Assembly (NCBI GenBank): GCA_902786595.1
Contig: CADADB010000023.1
Span: forward strand, 1-35,013
Length of the DNA stretch: 35,013 nucleotides
Origin: an uncultured Bacteroidota bacterium
GTDB taxonomy: Bacteria; Bacteroidota; Bacteroidia; Bacteroidales; WCHB1-69
Reading direction: 5' to 3'
The position numbers and the translations under genes were made by a program. The number at the start of each line of letters is the position of its first letter. The stretch's first letter is position 1. A model generated the notes under the pieces. That model was not told the origin of the DNA. It searched no databases and was given only the letters and a program-made list of their open reading frames with translations. Positions 1 through 5,207 of this stretch are shown here, one piece after another.

Positions 1-66
1 TGTCAATGCCTGAAATAGGTTGACCGTTTTAAACACCAAAATCACCAAATCAAAAACGGATCAACA

Positions 67-477
67 ATGGAAAAATTAACAATTGAAGAACGGAGAAGAA
101 GAAGGTTCAGCGAAAGCTTCAAGCGGAAGAAAGTTCAGGAAATCGAAAGCGGCCAAACAAAAATTTCCGAAATTTGCCGCGTTTATCAAGTAAAAGGCCA
201 GAACGTGTACCGATGGCTTCACAAATATGGAAGTATGCAACAGAAAAAGGAACGGCTTATCGTAGAGACGGAAAGCGACACGCTGAAAGTCATAGAGTTA
301 CAAAAGCAGGTGGCCGAGCTGGAGCGCATTATCGGTCAGAAGCAGATAGAAATAGACTTCAAGGACAAGATGATAGATCTGGCCGAAGAGGTGTACCATG
401 TCGATATCAAAAAAAAATTCTGCACCCGACCATCCAATGGTTCAGAGACCACAGAGACGAATACCCATACTCACTGA
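67..477 (+). CDS. IS3-family transposase OrfA
   Basis: This 136-residue protein is the DNA-binding half of an IS3-family transposase. Residues ~14-55 form a helix-turn-helix (FSESFKRKKVQEIESG, then ISEICRVY and NVYRWLHKYG) of the transposase_8 type that recognises the terminal repeats. Residues ~75-112 are a heptad-patterned helix (IELQKQVAELERII and following) that fits the oligomerising leucine zipper seen in IS911/IS150 OrfA proteins. Nine A residues at 409-417 lie near the 3' end, where a -1 slip would move ribosomes into the catalytic frame. Residues after this run (FCTRPSNGSE...) have no family similarity and represent the unshifted tail. OrfA alone normally acts as a regulator of transposition; that role is inferred from the family. 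Confidence 0.9.
   Translation: MEKLTIEERRRRRFSESFKRKKVQEIESGQTKISEICRVYQVKGQNVYRWLHKYGSMQQKKERLIVETESDTLKVIELQKQVAELERIIGQKQIEIDFKDKMIDLAEEVYHVDIKKKFCTRPSNGSETTETNTHTH
408..420 (+). other. Programmed -1 ribosomal frameshift site of the IS element
   Basis: A run of nine A (409-417) follows a C and precedes TTC. In the OrfA frame it reads AAA AAA AAA TTC. The OrfB frame is -1 relative to OrfA, and the A-run is the only slippery sequence in the overlap. A-runs of the A AAA AAA class are the standard IS3 frameshift signal. The frameshift itself is inferred. Confidence 0.75.
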
Positions 478-1403
478 ACATGTTGTATAAAGCGTTGAAT
501 ATCAGCAAGCAGGCGGTGCACCAGCACCAATCCGTCATCGACCGCAAGATGGAGGAGCTGTGCTATGTGGCCATGATTGTGGAGCAGGTGCGTGCCGACC
601 ACCCCACCATGGGCGTGCGCGACATCTACTACATGATGCGCCCGGAAGGCATCGGGCGGGACCGCTTCGAGCGCTACTGTCAAGAACTGGGGCTTTCCTC
701 TGTGCGTACGGTGAACCCGTGCCGCACCACCGACAGCAGCGGAGTGATACGCTTCCCGAACTTGCTGGAAGGCCTCGCCATAACAAAAGTCAACACGGTA
801 TGGCAGAGCGACATAACCTACTTCGAGGTGAACGGCAAATTCTACTACATCACCTTCATCATCGACGCTTTCTCCCGCATGATTGTCGGGCACAGCGTGT
901 CCAAAAGACTTTTCACGGAGGACACGGTCATCCCCGCCCTGGAAATGGCGGTCAGATTCCGAAAAGGAGTCAATTTGGCAGGACTGATCTTCCACTCTGA
1001 TGGCGGAGGCCAGTACTATTCCAAGAAATTTCTGGAATTGACCGAAACACTCCATTTCAGGAACAGTATGTGTTTGTACTCTTGGGAGAATGGAAAGGCT
1101 GAAAGGATCAATGGCGTGATAAAGAACAACTATTTGGAGCACAGGAATATCAACTCCTACGAGGAACTCGTCATGGAGGTTGACCGCTCCGTGGCCCTTT
1201 ACAACAACGAGAAGCCCCACATTAAGTTACATCGGATGAGCCCCGCGCGGTACGAAAAAAAATTTACCTTTGCAGAGTCTGATTTCACGGCTCCCGGGGG
1301 CCGTGAAATCAGACTCTGCAGCCAAAAGAGTCGCATCGAAATGCAAAAGAAAATTAACAAAAAAGCAATCACCAATAAGAGACAAACGGTCAACCTTATT
1401 TAG
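411..1403 (+). CDS. IS3-family transposase OrfB (DDE catalytic part of OrfAB)
   Basis: This frame has no obvious strong start of its own and is most likely made as an OrfAB fusion (67-1403, about 445 residues) after -1 frameshifting at 409-417; an in-frame ATG at 480 is the alternative. It carries the rve/DDE integrase core: first Asp in VWQSDITYF, second Asp in IFHSDGGGQYYSKKF, and the Glu in ENGKAERINGVIKNNYL about 34 residues later. The C-terminal YNNEKPHIKLHRMSPARYE is a typical IS3 signature. A helical region related to HTH_21 precedes the core. The last 50 codons are unusual because a perfect inverted repeat (1271-1320) lies inside them, and the basic tail after it is not family-conserved. 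The catalytic triad appears complete. Confidence 0.9.
   Translation, partial: KKILHPTIQWFRDHRDEYPYSLNMLYKALNISKQAVHQHQSVIDRKMEELCYVAMIVEQVRADHPTMGVRDIYYMMRPEGIGRDRFERYCQELGLSSVRTVNPCRTTDSSGVIRFPNLLEGLAITKVNTVWQSDITYFEVNGKFYYITFIIDAFSRMIVGHSVSKRLFTEDTVIPALEMAVRFRKGVNLAGLIFHSDGGGQYYSKKFLELTETLHFRNSMCLYSWENGKAERINGVIKNNYLEHRNINSYEELVMEVDRSVALYNNEKPHIKLHRMSPARYEKKFTFAESDFTAPGGREIRLCSQKSRIEMQKKINKKAITNKRQTVNLI
1271..1320 (+). repeat. Perfect 21-bp inverted repeat inside orfB
   Basis: The arms 1271-1291 and 1300-1320 are exact reverse complements (left arm begins TGCAGAGTCTGATTTC), separated by the 8-nt loop TCCCGGGG. The structure lies in coding sequence 83 bp before the orfB stop and is not the terminal repeat. 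No T-run follows, so it is not a standard terminator. It may block translation or transcription entering from outside, or be a relic of an insertion. Confidence 0.9.
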
Positions 1404-1412
1404 GCATTGACA

Positions 1413-1496
1413 TCCTTAACCTTTAACCCTAAACCTTTAACCCTTAACCCTTAACCCTTAATCCTTAATCCTTAACCCTTAACCCATTAACCTTCT
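1413..1496. repeat. Degenerate heptamer array, TTAACCC family
   Basis: About 11 units of TTAACCC/TTAATCC/TTTAACC with period 7. The array reaches and includes the stop codon (TTA at 1487-1489, TAA on the minus strand) of the HsdR_N-like gene. In that gene's sense the unit is GGGTTAA, with a TAA in every unit. The IS right end abuts its outer edge. Confidence 0.9.
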
Positions 1497-1897
1497 AACT
1501 CGCAAATCCTCTCATTCTCAAAATCAATTCGAAACAACTTCCTTTCCACCCCGTTCGTCACGCAGACTATTGGGGCGCGGAGCACGGCGTTGTAGCGGGC
1601 GGCCTGGTCGGCGACCTGCTGCGTGAGCTTCACGTGCGGGGCCTTGCACTCGACCACCATATACGGCTGTAGTTCGTCATCGAAGACCACGAGGTCGTAA
1701 CGCTGCGTCATCCCGTTGACCGTCACCGCGTGCTCGACCGAGAGGTGTGACAACGGGAACCCCTTGACATTCAATAGGTAAAGGATGAAAACCTGTCGCA
1801 CGTGCTCCTCGGGGGTCATCACCACCCATTTCTGCCGCACAGGATCGAAAACCTCTTGTTGCGTGCCATTTTCCCGTATTTTAAGGGTATTTGCCAT
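1487..1897 (-). CDS. Type I restriction HsdR N-terminal-like (HSDR_N_2) protein
   Basis: This 136-residue protein matches the small stand-alone HsdR_N family common in Bacteroidota. It looks like the PD-(D/E)XK endonuclease domain of type I restriction HsdR subunits but without helicase or translocase domains. The probable catalytic motif is RYDLVVFD (Asp), followed about 12 residues later by MVVECKAP (E-x-K); TQQVADQAARYN is the usual helix after the core. No modification or specificity subunit gene is nearby, so a complete restriction system is not indicated and the cellular role is unknown. The start ATG at 1897 gives the family's normal N-terminus (FDPVRQKWVVMTPEEHVRQ). The stop codon lies within the last unit of a heptamer array. 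Confidence 0.85.
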   Translation of the reverse strand: MANTLKIRENGTQQEVFDPVRQKWVVMTPEEHVRQVFILYLLNVKGFPLSHLSVEHAVTVNGMTQRYDLVVFDDELQPYMVVECKAPHVKLTQQVADQAARYNAVLRAPIVCVTNGVERKLFRIDFENERICELEG

Positions 1898-1928
1898 GTT
1901 TTTTTGTTGATCGTTGATGTATTGTATC

Positions 1929-1995
1929 GCCCCTGTCGGGGCTTTAGGGAAAAAGGAACTGCTTCCTGCTACCGAGCTTTTGTCCCTGTCGGGAC
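1929..1995. repeat. REP-like pair of small hairpins
   Basis: Two related palindromes, GCCCC-TGTC-GGGGC (1929-1942) and GTCCC-TGTC-GGGAC (1982-1995), flank a spacer containing GCTACCGAGCTTTTG. The reverse complement of that spacer resembles the element at 3279-3350 (CAAGAGCTCGGTAGC), so both belong to one dispersed family. It lies in the 193-bp gap between the HsdR_N gene and nspC, next to the following array. Confidence 0.65.
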
Positions 1996-2090
1996 CTGTT
2001 GCCTATTGCCTATTGCCTGTTGCCTATTGCCTATTGCCTGTTGCCTATTGCCTATTGCCTATTGCCTGTTGCCTATTGCCTTTTGCCTAA
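1996..2090. repeat. Heptamer array, TTGCCTA/TTGCCTG family
   Basis: Thirteen consecutive 7-bp units directly downstream of the nspC stop codon (TAA at 2091-2093, minus strand). Units differ mainly at the last base. In order they read A A G A A G A A A G A T A, giving a partial 21-bp higher-order period. In the nspC sense the unit is TAGGCAA or CAGGCAA. Confidence 0.95.
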
Positions 2091-3245
2091 TTATCCCAAT
2101 TTCGCCTTGTACGAAGCGTAATCCCCCGGTTGCGCGAGCATTTCGAAGTTGCCGTCCTGGTGGATGACCCCGATGGCGGGATGCGCCACCCCGTTGAAGA
2201 AGGTGGTCTTCACCATCGTGTAATGGATCATGTCGTCGAAGACGATGCGGTCGCCGATCTCCAACGGCTCGGGGAAGGCGAAGTCGCCCATGCCGATGAA
2301 GTCGCCAGCCAGGCAGGAACAGCCGCCCAAGCGATAGACGTGCTTGCTGTTCTCGTCGGGTTCGGTGGCGCCGAGGACCGTCGGTTTGTAGGGCATCTCC
2401 AAGCAGTCGGGCATGTGGCAGGCGAAGGAGACGTTGAGCATCGCGATCTTGATGCCCTTGTTCTCGACGATGTCCTCTACGGTGGAGGTCAGCACGCCGG
2501 TCTGCCAGCCCACGGCCTCGCCCGGCTCGAGAATCACCTCCTCCAGATTCGGATAGCGGCTGCGGAAGTCCTGCAGCAGCCCGATGAGGTGCGGGATGTC
2601 ATAGTCGGCGCGGGTAATGTGGTGCCCGCCGCCCATATTGAACCATTTGCACTGCTTGATGAGGTCGGAGAACTTCTCCTCGGTGGCTTTCAGGCAGCGC
2701 TCGAGGGCGTAGCTGTCGTTCTCGCAGAGCACGTGGAAGTGCAGGCCCTCGATGCCTTCGGGCAGGGTGTCGGGCATGCCGTCGCGCAGGATGCCCAGAC
2801 GCGAGCCCGGCACAGCGGGATTGTAGAGGTCGGTCTCGATTTCCGAATATTCGGGGTTGATGCGCAGTCCGAGCGAGACCTTCTTGGGGAAGGCGGCGGC
2901 CTGTTCGCGGAACCGCTCATACTGTCCCAACGAGTTGAATGTCAAGTGACTGCTGTACATGAGCAGCTGTTCGAAATCGTTGTCGGTATAGACGGGCGCG
3001 TAGGTGTGTGCCTCGCAGCCCATCTCCTCGGCGATGAGCCGCGCCTCGTTCACGGAGCTGGCGGTGGCGCCGCTGAGCCACTCGTTGATGAGCGGGAACG
3101 ACGGCCAAAAGGCGTAGCCCTTCAAGGCGCAGATGATCTTCACGCCGGCCTCTTTCTGCACGAGGTCCAGAAGCTGCAAATTCGCTAACAATGCTTCTTC
3201 CGAGAGGATGTAGCAGGGGGAGGGGAGAGAGGTGTATATGTTCAT
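2091..3245 (-). CDS. nspC: Carboxynorspermidine/carboxyspermidine decarboxylase
   Basis: This cytoplasmic PLP enzyme, 384 residues, catalyses the last step of the alternative polyamine route, decarboxylating carboxy(nor)spermidine to (nor)spermidine. It belongs to the fold III (alanine racemase-like) decarboxylases. The probable PLP lysine is K42 in [10 protein letters not shown]. Other family signatures are [29 protein letters not shown], and the C-terminal [10 protein letters not shown] with the dimer-interface active-site Cys. I chose the ATG at 3245 ([16 protein letters not shown]); the reading frame stays open upstream only through a palindromic repeat element, and its translation there has no similarity to the family. 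The partner carboxynorspermidine synthase is not in the window. The stop codon touches a heptamer array. Confidence 0.92.
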   Translation of the reverse strand: MNIYTSLPSPCYILSEEALLANLQLLDLVQKEAGVKIICALKGYAFWPSFPLINEWLSGATASSVNEARLIAEEMGCEAHTYAPVYTDNDFEQLLMYSSHLTFNSLGQYERFREQAAAFPKKVSLGLRINPEYSEIETDLYNPAVPGSRLGILRDGMPDTLPEGIEGLHFHVLCENDSYALERCLKATEEKFSDLIKQCKWFNMGGGHHITRADYDIPHLIGLLQDFRSRYPNLEEVILEPGEAVGWQTGVLTSTVEDIVENKGIKIAMLNVSFACHMPDCLEMPYKPTVLGATEPDENSKHVYRLGGCSCLAGDFIGMGDFAFPEPLEIGDRIVFDDMIHYTMVKTTFFNGVAHPAIGVIHQDGNFEMLAQPGDYASYKAKLG

Positions 3246-3278
3246 AGTTAATAGATAATAGTTAATATTTTTCCTTGA

Positions 3279-3350
3279 GCAGCCCCGCAGGGGCAAGAGC
3301 TCGGTAGCCAGGGTTGAGGTGCGAGGAACGAGCGCCGCAACCCTGGGGGT
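3279..3350. repeat. REP-like palindromic element
   Basis: Contains GCCCC-GCA-GGGGC (3284-3296), CAAGAGCTCGGTAGC, and a hairpin with 9-bp arms CCAGGGTTG (3308-3316) and CAACCCTGG (3338-3346). It is related to the element at 1929-1995 in inverted orientation. It lies between the GldL-like gene and nspC and is translated only by spurious upstream extension of nspC. Confidence 0.7.
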
Positions 3351-3356
3351 CGAACA

Positions 3357-3379
3357 AATTATCAATTACGAATTATTGT
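3357..3379. repeat. Short heptamer array overlapping the GldL-like gene 3' end
   Basis: Three units, AATTATC AATTACG AATTATT, run across the stop codon (TAA at 3366-3368, minus strand) and the last three sense codons. Confidence 0.6.
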
Positions 3380-3578
3380 CCGCGATTTTTCCGATGATGA
3401 AGAACACCATCCAAAAGATGAGGACGCTTCCGCCTGTTATGGTCATGACGCTGCCGCCGGGCCATTTGCATAACATAAATACTATGCCTAACCCGAAGAC
3501 AATCAATGCATAAATCAGCAGCTTTTTCATAAACGCCTTATATCCGGCGGAATGGATCAAATCTTTAATACTGGCCAT
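3366..3578 (-). CDS. Small two-helix membrane protein, GldL N-terminal-like
   Basis: A 70-residue protein with two predicted membrane helices (about residues 19-37 and 45-64) linked by LCKWPGGSVMTI. The spacing and the K/H-WPG turn resemble the N-terminal transmembrane hairpin of GldL/PorL, the T9SS motor protein (consensus ...FKxxHWPGA...), but the cytoplasmic domain is missing. It may therefore be a stand-alone GldL_N-like protein. Its role is unknown. The start ATG at 3578 follows a -7 box at 3597-3605. The last residues (NNS-stop) are encoded inside an AATTATC-type heptamer array. nspC lies downstream on the same strand. Similarity is judged by eye on a short sequence. Confidence 0.7.
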   Translation of the reverse strand: MASIKDLIHSAGYKAFMKKLLIYALIVFGLGIVFMLCKWPGGSVMTITGGSVLIFWMVFFIIGKIADNNS

Positions 3579-3596
3579 AATGATGTTTTTGAAAGC

Positions 3597-3605
3597 GCAA
3601 AATTA
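3597..3605 (-). promoter_or_regulatory. Bacteroidota -7 box for the GldL-like gene
   Basis: The minus strand reads TAATTTTGC, matching TAnnTTTGC, 19 bp upstream of the start codon. No clear TTG -33 element is visible. Confidence 0.5.
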
Positions 3606-3663
3606 CAAAAAATGTGGTATATCTCCGCGTAGCTTTTCTCCGCGTATCTCGCGTATCTCACGG

Positions 3664-3767
3664 ATATATTCTACATTCAGCATTCGTCATTCAGCATTAA
3701 AAAGGGGAACCCTCTCGAGCTCCCCTGTTATTTATTCAGCATTCAGCATTCATAATTCAGCATTAAA
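3664..3767. repeat. Heptamer array, ATTCAGC family, split by a terminator
   Basis: CATTCAG/CATTCGT/CATTCAT units occur at 3731-3767, beginning 2 bp after the aminotransferase stop codon, and again at 3674-3698 beyond the terminator. In the gene's sense the unit is ATGCTGA, with a TGA in each unit. Confidence 0.85.
3699..3726 (-). terminator. Rho-independent terminator of the aminotransferase gene
   Basis: On the minus strand AGGGGA ... TCCCCT encloses a 16-nt loop containing CTCGAG and is followed by TTTTT. It lies 41 bp after the stop codon, between two blocks of the same heptamer array. Confidence 0.75.
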
Positions 3768-5078
3768 TCAGTGGTTCTCCTTGAACAGCTTCAGCCGCTC
3801 TTCCAAAACCGGGAACTGGCTGCGCGGGGTCAGGGAAACGCAGGCGCGGAGGCCTTCGCTGCGGTCGCTGCCGCAGGTGCTCAGCGAGATGGCGCTCACA
3901 CCGTAGTACAGGAACTCGTGCAGGAGTTCTTCGCTGCTCATGCCGGGATAGGCCACGGTGAAGTAGAAACCGTCGGCAAGGGGCTTGTCGCCGTCCTTGT
4001 CATAGACAATCTCGAAGCCGTTGTCCAGGAACATCTTCTTCATGATGGCGGCCTTTTCGCCGTACTCCTTCACGTCTTCGATGTAGTTGTAGGTGCCGTC
4101 GTTGCAGCCCTTGAGGATGGCGGCCATGGCGTACTGGGCAGAGTGGGAGACACCGGAGCTGATGGCATAGACCGTACCGTAGATGATGGCGCGGCCCAGC
4201 TTCTTCATCTTGAAATAGGGCTCCAGATCGTCGAACTCTCTGTTGTAGAGCTTCTTGGACATGATCATCAGGGCGATACGCTCACCGGCGTAGCTGAAGG
4301 CCTTGGAACCGGAAATCAGCAATGCGTAGTTGTCGGTGTATTTGCCGACGCTCGGCTGGTAGGGCGGGATGCCCGGAGCGGAGATGTTCTGGCGGAAGTC
4401 CATGCCGAAATAGGCGAGGTCTTCGAACACGAACACATCGTACTTGTTGGCCATGTCGCCGATGATTTGCAGTTCCTCTTCGGTGAAGCAGATCCACGAC
4501 GGGTTGTTGGGGTTGGAGTACATGATGGTGTGGATGTTACCCTTCTCGAGGTAGCTTTCCAGTTTGGCTCTCAGCTTGGCGCCGCGGTGCTCATAGACGT
4601 CGAAAGTCTCGTATTTGAGACCCATGACGCGGTGCTGTTGCTTCTGCACGGGGAAACCGGGGTCGATGAACAGGGTGGTGTCGCGCTCTTTGCGGCAGCG
4701 CACGAAGGTCATGAAACCGGCCATGCCGCCCATCATGGAACCCACTGTCGGGATGCAGTTCTCGGGTTCGACTTCAAGGTCGATGAAGTTCTTGACGAAG
4801 CGCGCAGCTTCCTGTTTCAGGGCTGGAATGCCCTCGATGTCAGGGTAGATGGCGGCGACGCCCTTCTTCAGGGCTTCGATCTGCGCCTCCACGCCCACGG
4901 AGCACGGCGGTAGTCCGGGAATGCCCATCTCCATGCGCACGAACTCCTTGCCGGATGCCTGCTCGATCTCGTTGATCAGACGTTTCACCTCACGGATAGA
5001 GGCCTTGCCCACGGAAGAAATTCCGCTTTCTGCAACTTTCTTGTCCACAATTTCTGCGGGAATCGGTGTGTTTTTCAT
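3768..5078 (-). CDS. PLP-dependent aminotransferase, class I/II
   Basis: This 436-residue fold-type I aminotransferase would act in the cytoplasm on an amino acid/2-oxoacid pair; its substrate cannot be read from the sequence. Visible family residues are the Asn loop (YSNPNNPS, 187-194), the Asp that contacts the PLP pyridine nitrogen (FEDLAYFGMD, D220), the Schiff-base lysine K259 in ISGSKAFSYAGER, and a C-terminal substrate-binding Arg (EGLRACVSLTP). Residues 50-60 (MEMGIPGLPP) replace the usual G(M)PD segment. The frame is open to 5195, but a -7 promoter box at 5117-5125 lies between that start and the ATG at 5078, so 5078 is the real start. It is followed by a heptamer array and a terminator, and appears monocistronic. 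Confidence 0.9.
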   Translation of the reverse strand: MKNTPIPAEIVDKKVAESGISSVGKASIREVKRLINEIEQASGKEFVRMEMGIPGLPPCSVGVEAQIEALKKGVAAIYPDIEGIPALKQEAARFVKNFIDLEVEPENCIPTVGSMMGGMAGFMTFVRCRKERDTTLFIDPGFPVQKQQHRVMGLKYETFDVYEHRGAKLRAKLESYLEKGNIHTIMYSNPNNPSWICFTEEELQIIGDMANKYDVFVFEDLAYFGMDFRQNISAPGIPPYQPSVGKYTDNYALLISGSKAFSYAGERIALMIMSKKLYNREFDDLEPYFKMKKLGRAIIYGTVYAISSGVSHSAQYAMAAILKGCNDGTYNYIEDVKEYGEKAAIMKKMFLDNGFEIVYDKDGDKPLADGFYFTVAYPGMSSEELLHEFLYYGVSAISLSTCGSDRSEGLRACVSLTPRSQFPVLEERLKLFKENH

Positions 5079-5116
5079 ACTGATATATTGATAGTTATAA
5101 TTCTGATGTTTGGACG

Positions 5117-5125
5117 GCAAAGATA
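5117..5125 (-). promoter_or_regulatory. -7 box for the aminotransferase gene
   Basis: The minus strand reads TATCTTTGC, an exact match to the Bacteroidota -7 consensus, 38 bp before the ATG at 5078. It decides the start codon against the longer upstream reading. Confidence 0.75.
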
Positions 5126-5167
5126 CACATTTTATGGATATATGTGTATGATTATATTTTTGGATAT

Positions 5168-5207
5168 GATTTAAGACGTAAGACTTAAGTATCACGTCTC
5201 AAATCTA
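5168..5207. repeat. Mirrored heptamer array, GACGTAA family
   Basis: Units GATTTAA GACGTAA GACTTAA GTATCAC GTCTCAA run up to and over the lptD stop codon (TAG at 5205-5207, minus strand). The two ends (5168-5179 and 5194-5205) are complementary with one mismatch, so the transcript could form a 12-bp hairpin right after the gene. Confidence 0.75.

Larger units (their letters stand above)
1..1412 (+). mobile_element. Complete IS3-family insertion sequence
   Basis: The element is bounded by imperfect 29-bp terminal inverted repeats at 1-29 and 1384-1412. Both ends read TGTCAATGCCT inward, followed by a 6-bp divergent stretch and then GGTTGACCGTTT; they have the TG...CA termini typical of IS3. 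Inside are two overlapping transposase frames joined by an A-run, the usual IS3 organisation. The right end abuts a TTAACCC-type heptamer array. The left flank is outside the window, so a target-site duplication cannot be checked. The frames look intact, so the element may be active. The exact ISfinder group is not assigned; the HTH plus leucine-zipper OrfA resembles IS150/IS3-like members. Confidence 0.93.

Noticed and set aside
471-1220. Long minus-strand open frame of 249 codons across orfB
   Set aside because: It lies fully antisense to the DDE transposase, which has clear catalytic motifs; composition is His/Val/Asp-rich as expected of a shadow frame.
1413-1496. TTAACCC repeats as a telomere
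   Set aside because: The motif resembles eukaryotic telomere repeats, but it is internal, degenerate, follows a bacterial gene's stop codon and recurs at 19979 and 21482 among many other heptamer families.
1487-1897. Remnant of a full type I restriction system
   Set aside because: The protein matches the small independent HsdR_N family over its full length; no helicase, HsdM or HsdS sequences are nearby.
2130-3188. 352-codon plus-strand frame over nspC
   Set aside because: Antisense shadow, Val/Gly/Glu-rich without recognisable domains. The same applies to 21687-22613 over tsf and 30181-31284 over the T9SS gene.
3771-4913. 380-codon plus-strand frame over the aminotransferase gene
   Set aside because: It is an antisense shadow of a gene with complete PLP-enzyme motifs; no family pattern is seen in it.
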